The notes below the pieces were generated by a model. That model made no database searches. It was not told where the DNA came from and saw only the letters and a list, made by a program, of their open reading frames with translations. The translations under genes were made by a program, and so were the position numbers. DNA of 64,000 nucleotides from Polyangiaceae bacterium (GTDB taxonomy: Bacteria; Myxococcota_A; Polyangia; Polyangiales; Polyangiaceae), in contig JADJRH010000001.1 in NCBI GenBank assembly GCA_016712345.1, positions 2,914,001 to 2,978,000 of the forward strand, written 5' to 3'. Positions 52,290 through 60,232 of this stretch are shown here, piece by piece (position 1 is the stretch's first letter; every line of letters starts with the position of its first letter).

Positions 52290-54065
52290 ATGCGGGTTAG
52301 GTTATTCGATATGCTCCGTCACTACGCATCACCTTTTGTCATTGGGTTGTTTCTCGTGATTGGGTGTGACGGCACCGATACAAATCCGCCCCCCGCAGGC
52401 TCAACAACCACCGGCACAACCACCGGCACGTCCATGGGCGGCAGCGGCGGAAGCGGCGGAACGGGGGCCGCGGGCGCCACATCTTCCTCAGGTGGAAGCG
52501 GTGGAACCGGCGGCGCCGACTTGTGCGGCAATAACAAACTCGACGCGGGCGAGTTGTGCGACGGTAATGAACTCGGCGGCGTCACCTGTGAAAGCTTAAA
52601 TTTTTCGGGTGGCACTCTTTCGTGCAAAAGTGATTGCACGTTTAACATCGGCAACTGCATCGGCGCTGAAACATGCGACGACGGCATTGATAACGACGGC
52701 GACGGGCTCATTGATTGTGAAGAGGATGAATGTGGGCCATCGTGCAATGATTCATGCCTAATGCCCGTTGTTTTGGGCGATCCCGATGACAGCCCGGGGT
52801 CCACAATCGGACACGCTTCCGTCCTCAAGTCGAGTTGCGTTCAAGGATCGGGGCCTGAAATCACGTATTCAATCACTGCTTCCACAACCGGAATGCTCGA
52901 TGTTGTATTGGTTGAAGACGGATCCGCCGCGTTTTCGTTATCGCTCAGAACCGACTGTGCCAATGATGCGTCCGAACTTGCGTGCACCGTCGCTTATTCT
53001 GCCGGCAGCGGTTTTGATAAGAAATTGAGCGTTCCTGTCACCGCCGGAGACAAACTCATTGTGGTTGTCGACGGCGACGGTGCCGACGCCGCAGGGTCGT
53101 TCACTCTCGGCGTTCAGAGCCGCCCCATCCAATGCGGTGACGCTATTCAAGACCCCACTGAAACCTGCGACGACGGCAATACCATCGGCAGCGACGGATG
53201 TTCAAGCACCTGCATTCTTGAAGCCGATGAGACCGAACCCAATAACACCATTGCCACCGCCAACGCTTATCAAATGCCTTTTATCGGCGCCATCAATCCT
53301 GAAAGCGATGTTGACTACATTCAATACACCATCGCCGCATCCGCGGGATTGTTAATCGCGGTAGACGGCCTCGGTGACGCGGCGTGCACCGACGGTTCAA
53401 TTGACAGCTACGTAACCCTTTATTATTCCGCAGGCACAAAACTCGCCGAAAATGACGACGGATCCGCCGGAAGTTTGTGCTCTCTCACTTCCAAACCCGC
53501 CCTCCCGCCGGGCAGCTACTTCATTAAGATCGAGGCTTCGCCCACCGCGCCGCCCAATGCCGCAACCTTCCCCTATTCGTTATCCGTCACGCCGTTTCAA
53601 TGCGGAGACGGCACCGTTTAGCTCGGCGAAGAATGCGACGATGCGGGCACAACAAACGGCGACGGATGCAGCTCCACATGCACATTTGAAGTCACCGAAT
53701 CCGAGCCCAACGACACATTGATGACCGCAGATGTGTACACAATGCCCTGGGTTGGGCGCATCGACCCCGACAACGAAGTGGATATCGTGTCCGTGAACGT
53801 TCCCGGTCCGGCGTCAAAAATCACCGCCAAAACAGCGAGTCCAGACGGTGGACTGTGCTTTCCCGGGGCCGACTCATTCATTCAAATCTTAAAAAGCGAC
53901 GGCACAACCCTCGCCGAAAACGACGACAACGGCACGTATTGCTCCACCGCCGTTGCCACCGGCCTGCCCGCCGGAAAAGTGTACATCCGCGTTCGCGCCC
54001 AACCCACTCTCGACATCTCAAACATCTACATTTTCCCGTATTCGCTTATTGTCACGATTGAATAG
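52290..54065 (+). pseudogene. Cys-repeat/PPC-type lipoprotein gene interrupted by an in-frame amber codon
   Basis: One frame of 591 codons, broken only by a TAG at 53619-53621. The first part (443 residues) has lipobox LVIGC, a Gly/Ser linker, DUF4215-like repeats (CGNNKLDAGELCDGN, CGDAIQDPTETCDDGN) and a PPC-like beta domain. The stop falls inside a repeat, CGDGTV-stop-LGEECDDAG, where family members have CGDGTVQLGEECDD. A CAG to TAG change explains it. The remaining 148 codons encode a full further PPC-like domain (TESEPNDTLMTADVYTM ... GLPAGKVYIRV). The product is either truncated or read through. No clear function; probably surface-exposed. Confidence 0.8.
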
Positions 54066-54161
54066 TGGCATCCAAGCGGTTTATGGGGCCAGCGAGCGAG
54101 TGACCATCGCGTTGAGGGATGAGCGGGGGTACCGCTGTGTTCGAGCGGAGACGTGGAATGG

Positions 54162-54590
54162 GCAAGCGAGCGAGTGACCTGTGCGCGAACGAGCGGTGCG
54201 GTTCTTGGGGCAAGCGAGCGAGTGACCTGTGCGCGATCGAGCGGTGCGGTTCTTGGGGCGAGCGAGCGAGTGACCTGTGCGCGATCGAGCGGTGCGGTTC
54301 TTGGGGCGAGGGAGCGAGTGACCTGTGCGCGAACGAGCGGTGCGGTTCTTGGGGCAAGCGAGCGAGTGACCTGTGCGCGATCGAGCGGTGCGGTTCTTGG
54401 GGCAAGCGAGCGAGTGACCTGTGCGGTTCTTGGGGCAAGCGAGCGAGTGACCTGTGCGCGATCGAGCGGTGCGGTTCTTGGGGCAAGCGAGCGAGTGACC
54501 TGTGCGCGAACGAGCGGTGCGGTTCTTGGGGCGAGGGAGCGAGTGACCTGTGCGCGATCGAGCGGTGCGGTTTGGGCCCCATGCGCCACT
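54162..54590 (+). repeat. 48-bp tandem array (nine units) of the family-1 5' arm
   Basis: GTGACCTGTGCG starts at 54174, 54222, 54270, 54318, 54366, 54414, 54447, 54495 and 54543. All steps are 48 except one of 33, where 15 bases are missing. Units differ mainly by GATCGA/GAACGA and CAAGCGAG/CGAGGGAG. Each contains the left arm of the hairpin element. 48 is a multiple of three, and the stretch is open on both strands. Confidence 0.95.
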
Positions 54591-54657
54591 GCGGCGGGGA
54601 AGGGGCCCCGTCCGCGGGCGCTTGGGAAAAACCGCCACCGCGAGATGCGCACAGGTC
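54545..54657 (+). repeat. Structured 113-nt repeat, family 1, copy A
   Basis: Outer stem GACCTGTGCGC (54545-54555) with GCGCACAGGTC (54647-54657), internal loop ATCGA/GAGA, second stem GCGGTGCGGTTT with AAACCGC-C-ACCGC, then CCCATGCGCC with GGGCGCTTGGG, and GCGGCGGGG with CCCCG-T-CCGC around AAGG. It forms where the 48-bp array meets the 99-bp array. Confidence 0.85.
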
Positions 54658-55120
54658 AGGAGCGACCCCTTTGGGCCCCATGCGCCACTGCGGCGGGGAA
54701 GGGGCCCCGTCCGCGGGCGCTTGGGAAAAACCGCCACCGCGAGATGCGCACAGGTCAGGAGCGACCCCTTTGGGCCCCATGCGCCACTGCGGCGGGGAAG
54801 GGGCCCCGTCCGCGGGCGCTTGGGAGAAACCGACACCGCGAGATGCGCACAGGTCACGAGCGAGCCCTTTGGGCCCCATGCGCCACTGCGGCGGGGAAGG
54901 GGCCCCGTCCGCGGGCGCTTGGGAAAAACCGCCACCGCGAGATGCGCACAGGTCAGGAGCGACCCCTTTGGGCCCCATGCGCCACTGCGGCGGGGAAGGG
55001 GCCCCGCCGCGGGCGCTTGGGAGAAACCGACACCGCGAGACGCGCACAGGTCACGAGCGAGCCCTTGGGAGAAACCGACACCGCGAGATGCGCACAGGTC
55101 ACGAGCGAGCCCCTTGACCC
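54574..55120 (+). repeat. 99-bp tandem array (five units plus partial)
   Basis: GGGCCCCATG begins at 54574, 54673, 54772, 54871 and 54970, exactly 99 apart. A shortened unit follows (about 55058-55120). Each unit holds the inner stems and right arm of the family-1 hairpin. 99 is a multiple of three, so the upstream frame of the ferredoxin gene stays open through it. Confidence 0.95.
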
Positions 55121-55148
55121 CGGCGCGGCGTCGGCTCACGTTCCCTGC

Positions 55149-55526
55149 GTGCCCCAGCGTGAACGTTATGTGTTCGTGTGTACCAATCGCCGCCCCGACG
55201 GTTCGCCAAAAGGCAGTTGTGCGGCGCACGGTTCGGTAGAAATCCACGCCGCACTCAAAAACCTCATGGGTGAGCGCGGTCTCAATAAAGTAAAAGTGCG
55301 CGCCTGCACGTCGGGTTGTTTGGATGTTTGTTGGGCCGGTCCTGTTATTGCCGTGGAGCCCGACAATTACTTTTATGGTCGCGTTACCCTGGCCGACGTG
55401 CCTGAAATTGCAGACGCGCTTGCCGCCGGAACCCGCGTGGAGAGGCTTATTCTGCCCCCCAACGACTTTGACGAAAAAACCGCCGACCCACCGCTCAAAT
55501 CCGCAGCAAAGGAACCGCAAACGTGA
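55149..55526 (+). CDS. (2Fe-2S) ferredoxin domain protein
   Basis: 125 residues from a GTG at 55149 (MPQRERYVFVCTNRRPDG), the usual start of this family. Cluster ligands: C in FVCTN and KGSCAAHGS, then RACTSGCLDVCWAGP. It is a thioredoxin-fold [2Fe-2S] ferredoxin, a small soluble electron carrier. The frame is open for a further 330 codons upstream, but that is the tandem repeat array, so a repeat-extended protein is possible but unlikely. The final TGA overlaps the next gene (GTGA). Confidence 0.88.
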   Translation: MPQRERYVFVCTNRRPDGSPKGSCAAHGSVEIHAALKNLMGERGLNKVKVRACTSGCLDVCWAGPVIAVEPDNYFYGRVTLADVPEIADALAAGTRVERLILPPNDFDEKTADPPLKSAAKEPQT

Positions 55527-55969
55527 TTGCGCTCACGTTCCGTGAAACCATGTCAGGTGGTTATCACCTAACTACCAATCCCACCGCCGATAAGCCCATT
55601 TCATTCACTATCGGTGTCACCCTTCCCAGCATTGCCGCATTTTTATCAAATATCTTATGCAGCATTGAGGGTATGGTCACTGCTGAAGGCCTCGCCGACC
55701 ATAAACATCTCAAAGGCACCCTTCATATCGATCCTTTTCGCGCCCGGTTGCTCGTTTATCAATTTGAGTTTACCGACAACAGCGGCCGCAGGTTGTTATT
55801 GCAAGGCCGCAAAACGCTCGACCGCGGAGGCATTGTGCACGCAATGACGGTTTTACCCGCGGGCATCTACGACGACCGCGGCAATCACATTGCACAAGCC
55901 CTGTTGCGATTCGATCTCAGAAGCGATCTCATTAAGTTTCTAAAGAGCTTCAAGCTCACGAGGGCCTAA
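55523..55969 (+). CDS. Hypothetical protein resembling a GMC-oxidoreductase-linked lipid domain
   Basis: 148 residues, no signal or membrane segment. The pattern FRETMSGGYHL, then ADKPISFTIGV, AFLSNILCSIEGMVTAEGL, KGTLHIDPFRARLLVYQFEF and LPAGIYDDRGNHIAQALLRFDL resembles the beta-rich accessory domain seen beside the catalytic part in some cholesterol-oxidase-like GMC oxidoreductases. I infer a lipid- or sterol-binding role, but only from this resemblance. Coupled to the ferredoxin gene by a 4-base overlap and 2 bases from the hydrolase gene. Confidence 0.55.
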   Translation: MIALTFRETMSGGYHLTTNPTADKPISFTIGVTLPSIAAFLSNILCSIEGMVTAEGLADHKHLKGTLHIDPFRARLLVYQFEFTDNSGRRLLLQGRKTLDRGGIVHAMTVLPAGIYDDRGNHIAQALLRFDLRSDLIKFLKSFKLTRA

Positions 55970-55971
55970 TC

Positions 55972-56535
55972 ATGTCCGCACTTCGACTTGACCCAAAAGA
56001 GTGCGCCGTATTGGTGATTGACGCCCAAGAACGGCTTTTTTCCGTCATGCCCGAACTCGCGGGAAGTGACCTTTTGCGCGCCGGCAACGCACTTTTAGAA
56101 GGGGCTTATCTGCTCGGCGCGGTTGCCATTGCAACAGAGCAATACCCCGAAAAGCTCGGCGGTACACTCACCCCTATTGCTGAAAAGCTCGACAGTCTCA
56201 ATGCGCCGCGCATTCCCAAGCTCGACTTTTCGGCCTGTCGTGAAGGCGCATTTATCAATGCCCTCGCCAAAACAGAAAGGCGCTCTGTTATTGTCCTCGG
56301 TATGGAAACGCATATCTGCGTTTTTCAAACCGTGCGTGACCTGTGCATTCGCGGTTATAACGTTCACGTTCCCATCGACGGAGTTGCGTCGCGGCGCGAC
56401 GATCACCGCCAAACGGGTTTGGAGCTTTGCCGTGCGGCCGGCGCCGTGATCACCACCGCGGAAACCATATTGTTTGATTGGACAGTTCGCGCCGGCTCAG
56501 AAACGTTTAAGCGCGTTTCCAAACTCATTAAGTAG
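55972..56535 (+). CDS. Isochorismatase-family cysteine hydrolase
   Basis: 187 residues. Catalytic triad visible: Asp in VLVIDAQERLF (about 17), Lys in RIPKLDFSACREG (about 83) and Cys in GMETHICVFQTVRDL (about 119). The family hydrolyses vinyl ethers or amides (isochorismatase, nicotinamidase); this short form matches YcaC/ISOC1-like members of unknown substrate. Third gene of the ferredoxin operon. Confidence 0.9.
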   Translation: MSALRLDPKECAVLVIDAQERLFSVMPELAGSDLLRAGNALLEGAYLLGAVAIATEQYPEKLGGTLTPIAEKLDSLNAPRIPKLDFSACREGAFINALAKTERRSVIVLGMETHICVFQTVRDLCIRGYNVHVPIDGVASRRDDHRQTGLELCRAAGAVITTAETILFDWTVRAGSETFKRVSKLIK

Positions 56536-56561
56536 GTTTTTTTCTAAAGCGGCTTTTGGGG

Positions 56562-56580
56562 GCGGGGGCTCCGCCCCCGC
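56562..56580. terminator. GC hairpin between convergent genes
   Basis: GCGGGGGC-TCC-GCCCCCGC, an 8-bp stem with 3-base loop, lies 27 bases after the hydrolase stop and 25 before the convergent lipoprotein stop. T-runs upstream (56537-56543) read as A on the other strand. Bidirectional termination is likely. Confidence 0.55.
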
Positions 56581-56604
56581 AACGCCCCCGCTCCATTCAC
56601 GTGA

Positions 56605-57978
56605 TCACTCCGGCGCCAAATCGATACGCCCAACATACGTTGCGTTGGTGTATTGACTGTCGAGCTTTTTGCCCGAAAATTCAACCTTACCGTCAAATTG
56701 GCCAATGATAAGCATGTTGCCGTCGGCGTCGCTTGCGATGTCCATAACAGTCTCATTGCGATCGCCTTTCAGCTCCATGCTTTTTATATGATTTCCTTCC
56801 GGTGAAAAACGCGCCAGAAGTACGTTGCTGTCAATACCCGTTCCAATAAGTCCACCCCCGAGATCCGCTGACAAATAGGCATTGAAAGCCATTAACATTT
56901 CACCATCGGGCGTGAGCGCAAACGAAGGTGGACCGCCGTAGAGCGGCACGTCAAACATTTGCATCCCCACCGGTTTGCCCGTTGCTGACAAGCGAATTAC
57001 AAAAGGTTGCGAGTCATCAATGAAGGGCGACTTAATATCACCCATGTTACATTGGCCGTAATAATAATACCCCAAAATCAATACATCACCGTTCGGCGCA
57101 ACCTGAACGTCTCTAAAATACGGCAGCACGTAATAGTCGGGACTTTCGGTTGCAACAATCCACAACGGCAGTCCGGTAGAACTGATCTTTCCAACAAACG
57201 CCCCCGCATCAACTGTCATGTTTCCAAATTGAATGGTTGAATACGTCCCACCTGTCACAATCACGTTGCCAACGTTGTCGGACGTAACCTTCAGTTCAAC
57301 CGTGTCCGCGTACGGCATGCGAATCTCCCAAAGATGTTCGCCGCTCCGTGTGTACGCAGCTATGACTCCCTGTTTGGTGAGCGTTCCGGTATCCTGTGGG
57401 CCGGCTCCAAAGTCCGCATCGGATCCGGCGCGCCCCGCAATCACAATGTTGCCATTGGGAGTTACCGTCACGCTGTCAATTGAATCTTGCGTGTCAGTGC
57501 CCACTGCAAATGAAAAGTCCGACGCGCCGCCCTTGTCAAACGCGGCAAAATAGCCGTTTTGATAACCCGTTAATTTGCCACCGCCGAAGTTAATGGCTCC
57601 GTCATACGAGCCGGCAATATAAAAAGCGCCGCTGTCGGCAACGGCGGTGGCCTTCACTTGGTCATTGGAGCCGGTGCTCCCGCTCATTAAGTGCTCGCCT
57701 GCGGCATCTAAATGCGCGAGAAAAACAGCCCTTCCCTCATCACCGGCCAACATCCCTCCACCAAAATCCGCCGTCTCATCAAACGTGCCCCCAATGACAA
57801 CATCCCCTTCGGGCCCCGCGGCAATGGAGTTTCCGTACACTCCAAAGTTATAAGACTTTGCCCACGGATCGAGCGCAGTCTGTTCAGACTCCCCTTCTGA
57901 ATCATTGGGAGGTTGTGTACAACCAACCGTTAGAGCACAACCAAAAAGAACCGAAGCGTAAAGAACAACAGCCCGCAT
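56605..57978 (-). CDS. Lipoprotein with beta-propeller-like repeats
   Basis: 457 residues from ATG (MRAVVLYASVLFGCALTVGC) with a lipobox at LTVGC; another ATG lies 11 codons upstream. From about 45 the sequence shows repeats of about 45-55 residues with GNxxVxG.....DFGGG and ..FxAHLDAxG pattern (GDVVIGGTFDETADFGGGML, GAFYIAGSYDGAINFGGGKL, GNIVIAGRAGSDADFG). This is typical of SBBP-type or cell-surface beta-propellers in Polyangia. Role unknown, probably surface-exposed. Confidence 0.8.
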   Translation of the reverse strand: MRAVVLYASVLFGCALTVGCTQPPNDSEGESEQTALDPWAKSYNFGVYGNSIAAGPEGDVVIGGTFDETADFGGGMLAGDEGRAVFLAHLDAAGEHLMSGSTGSNDQVKATAVADSGAFYIAGSYDGAINFGGGKLTGYQNGYFAAFDKGGASDFSFAVGTDTQDSIDSVTVTPNGNIVIAGRAGSDADFGAGPQDTGTLTKQGVIAAYTRSGEHLWEIRMPYADTVELKVTSDNVGNVIVTGGTYSTIQFGNMTVDAGAFVGKISSTGLPLWIVATESPDYYVLPYFRDVQVAPNGDVLILGYYYYGQCNMGDIKSPFIDDSQPFVIRLSATGKPVGMQMFDVPLYGGPPSFALTPDGEMLMAFNAYLSADLGGGLIGTGIDSNVLLARFSPEGNHIKSMELKGDRNETVMDIASDADGNMLIIGQFDGKVEFSGKKLDSQYTNATYVGRIDLAPE

Positions 57979-58192
57979 CGCGCGCGAAGAAGCAGCGTAC
58001 GTGCCATTCATAAACCAGCCAAATCAAAGGCTGCGCAATAAAGAGTGTGTCAGATCTTGTGCCACCATTCATCGAGTTGGATCAGGCGCGCGCACGGCCC
58101 CGGATGGTGTCTGCAAGGAAAGGTGAGGTCGCGGTCCGACCGTCTACCCATTCCCCAAACGGGCAAAACTCAACGACGCACCCAACCCCATT

Positions 58193-58405
58193 TACTACGA
58201 TAGGAGGGTGGGTGACGGGTCGCCGCGAGGCGTTTCGACTGACCACCGCACCTCATCATCAATTACTACGATAGGAGGGTGGGTGACGGGTCGCCGCGAG
58301 GCGTTTCGACTGACCACCGCACCTCATCATCAATTACTACGATTAGGAGGGTGGGTGACGGGTCGCCGCGAGGCGTTTCGGCGAAACGATGCGCAGCGCC
58401 CCTAA
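58193..58405 (+). repeat. 71-bp tandem units of the family-2 5' arm
   Basis: TACTACGA starts at 58193, 58264 and 58335, exactly 71 apart; a further related unit begins near 58440. Each unit contains GGGTGGGTGACGGGTCGCCG and GAGGCGTTTCG. The third unit then continues into GCGAAACGATGCGCAGCGCC instead of the spacer. Confidence 0.95.
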
Positions 58406-58866
58406 ACGCTGCGATTCAACATTCGCCTCATCACCCCTATACTACGATAGGAGGGTGGGTGACTGCTCGCCGCGAGGCGTTTCGGCGAAACGATGCGCAG
58501 CGCCTCCAGGATGCCCCGGCAAGGAAGGCGAGGCCGCGGTCCGACGGATCTACCCGTCAAGTTATCCAGTACAGGAACAAACCTGAAAGCCATCTACCAT
58601 GCGCCGGTCGGACCGTATAAGGCTGAGCCCCAAATGGCGCGTCGCGCATCGGCTTGAGCCGAACCGCCGTTGCGGCGAGCAGTCAACCACCCGACGAACG
58701 AGCGAGGCCGCGGTCCGACGGATCTACCCGTCAAGTCTTCCATTGCTACCCAGACCTGACTGACACCCGCCACCTATCCCGTCGGACCGTATAAGGCTGA
58801 GCCCCAAATGGCGCGTCGCGCGTCGGCTTGAGCCGAACCGCCGTTGCGGCGACCCGTCACCCACCC
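58349..58866. repeat. Family-2 hairpin, outer pair with GACGGGTCGCC / GGCGACCCGTC
   Basis: The 5' arm 58349-58375 (GGGTGGGTGACGGGTCGCCG then GAGGCG) is the inverse of 58832-58866 (CGCC, GTTGCGGCGACCCGTCACCC). The 3' half (58707-58866) repeats the 3' half of the element below, with a different loop. Confidence 0.75.
58453..58692. repeat. Family-2 hairpin, complete element of 240 nt
   Basis: 5' arm 58453-58479 (GGGTGGGTGACTGCTCGCCG) pairs with 58658-58692 (GCGGCGAGCAGTCAACCACC). Inside, GATGCGC-AGCGCC pairs with GGCGCGTC-GCGCATC, and GGTCCGAC with GTCGGACC. Compared with the other copies, GACGGGTC/GACCCGTC has become GACTGCTC/GAGCAGTC, changed on both sides. Confidence 0.8.
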
Positions 58867-58880
58867 GACGCACGAACGAG

Positions 58881-59642
58881 CTACCATCCGAGGCGTTCGC
58901 CCACGTAATGCGGCAACATGCGGCGCCACCAGGGCCAATCGTGATTGACATCGTGGCCCCACAAGTCGAGGTTGTGTGGGATACCCTTTGAATTCAACAC
59001 GTCGGAAAGTTGAACCGACTTATGCGGTGCTTCATAAGCGCCGCGCCCGGTAATAATATGAATCTGACAACGCTCCCTCAGCAAAAAGAGAGTTTCGTCA
59101 TCGTTCATGTTGGAGAGGTAAGAAACCGGGTTATTGAAATAAATGTTATCGTCTGAATAGCCGCCGGTATAGCCCGGATGCAGGTCATAAAAACCGCTCA
59201 TGGCAATGAGCGTGTCAAACAGGTCGGGCCGCCTGAAAAATTGATTTGCCGCGTGAAACGCGCCGAAACTTGCTCCCGTTACCGCAATACGCGCCTGCGG
59301 GTTTTGCATGGCAGTGCGAATGTACGGGACAACCTCTTTTTCAACATAGGCTGAATACAGGGCTTGGCGACGCGCCTGTTCGGGGACGGGAACGGTGTCA
59401 CTCATCCACGAATACTTGTTGATGCTGTCGATTGAAAACACTTGAACGCGCCCCTCGAAGATGTGGCGCTCAATCGACTTGATGAGATAAAAGCGCTCGT
59501 TTTCGAGGAAGTCTGCGGCCGCGGTGGGGAACACGAGCAGCGGGTGGCCGTGCTCGCCGTAACGCACGATGGGCATGTCCATGCCGAGGCGCGGGCTTTT
59601 CCAGCCGAAAATGTGGCGGGGAAGATGCGGGTCGACGTACAA
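58881..59642 (-). CDS. Esterase-like alpha/beta hydrolase
   Basis: 253 residues from a TTG at 59642, chosen because AAAGGAG stands 7 bases before it; the frame is open 24 codons further. VTGASFGAFHAANQFFRRPDLF holds the GxSxG nucleophile (Ser at about 127), SGFYDLHPGY follows, and GHDVNHDWPWWRRMLPHYV gives the His. HPLLVFPTAAADFLENERFYL is the oxyanion region. It matches the putative esterase family (EstD/YbbA-like) of about this length. Cytoplasmic; substrate unknown. Confidence 0.85.
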   Translation of the reverse strand: MYVDPHLPRHIFGWKSPRLGMDMPIVRYGEHGHPLLVFPTAAADFLENERFYLIKSIERHIFEGRVQVFSIDSINKYSWMSDTVPVPEQARRQALYSAYVEKEVVPYIRTAMQNPQARIAVTGASFGAFHAANQFFRRPDLFDTLIAMSGFYDLHPGYTGGYSDDNIYFNNPVSYLSNMNDDETLFLLRERCQIHIITGRGAYEAPHKSVQLSDVLNSKGIPHNLDLWGHDVNHDWPWWRRMLPHYVGERLGW

Positions 59643-59717
59643 GGGTGGGCTCCTTTGAGTTACAGGCAGCGGAAGGTACAACAGTCGGACCGGATCGCGA
59701 AAGTCCGGTGACAAAGA

Positions 59718-60182
59718 TCAATCGTCATCGCGTTCGGCGGCCTCTTTTGCCGCCCTGGAGCGAACAATTTCGGCGAGCCGCGTGACGACGGCGTTGGCGA
59801 CCATGGTGAGCACCTGCTTTTCGAGCTTGGCTTTTTCGGCCGGGTTGCCACCAAAAGAGATTCGACTCTTGGCGCTCGGTCCACCCGGAATGCGGCCGAT
59901 CATGGTGCACGTAACGCGGTGTACATCGCCCTTTTGCTCCGAGATAAAGTCGGCGACTTTGATCTGAAAGCTGACTTTTTTGGCTTTGCCAAAACTTGCT
60001 TTGCGCGCGGCCTGATCGAGCAGCTTTTTGAGGGTTTTTTCAAACGTGGTTTTGCCGTCCCCGTCGGGCACGTCAATCCGCGTCCACGTCACCTGTGTTT
60101 TGCTGTCGGCGTGCGCAAACGTTGAGGGAAAGGTCACTGCCAGCGCAAAAGCCAATGCCGCCACAAACCGGAGTCGGCTCAT
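59718..60182 (-). CDS. Small exported protein of unknown function
   Basis: 154 residues. Signal peptide with cleavage near FAHADS (about 25). The mature part is Lys-rich with alternating strands (FGKAKKVSFQIKVADFISEQ, HRVTCTMIGRIPGG, KSRISFGGNPAEKAKLEKQ), ending in an amphipathic Arg/Glu helix. Probably periplasmic. No family recognised. It precedes the esterase gene by 75 bases on the same strand. Confidence 0.65.
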   Translation of the reverse strand: MSRLRFVAALAFALAVTFPSTFAHADSKTQVTWTRIDVPDGDGKTTFEKTLKKLLDQAARKASFGKAKKVSFQIKVADFISEQKGDVHRVTCTMIGRIPGGPSAKSRISFGGNPAEKAKLEKQVLTMVANAVVTRLAEIVRSRAAKEAAERDDD

Positions 60183-60197
60183 GCGCGAGAGGGTATA

Positions 60198-60217
60198 GGC
60201 CCACGTTTTTGTGGGCC
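60198..60217. terminator. Hairpin after ileS
   Basis: GGCCCAC-GTTTTT-GTGGGCC, a perfect 7-bp stem in the 50-base gap after the ileS stop. No T-run follows on the minus strand, so it is at best a weak terminator. Confidence 0.35.
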
Positions 60218-60232
60218 AACTAACCGACCGGA

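Larger units (their letters stand above)
58012..58880. other. Repeat-filled intergenic region (family 2)
   Basis: No gene is supported in these 870 bases. It contains the 71-bp tandem units (58193 on), two long hairpin elements and, at 58129, 58536 and about 58715, a GCGGTCCGAC block followed by CTACCC. Confidence 0.7.

Noticed and set aside
54052..55520. Several long frames on both strands through the tandem arrays
   Set aside because: Open only because the 48- and 99-bp units are multiples of three without stops; the peptides are low-complexity repeats. Only the ferredoxin end is protein-like.
58193..58500. Possible CRISPR array
   Set aside because: Units are 71 bp and identical throughout, with no variable spacers, and no cas genes are near.
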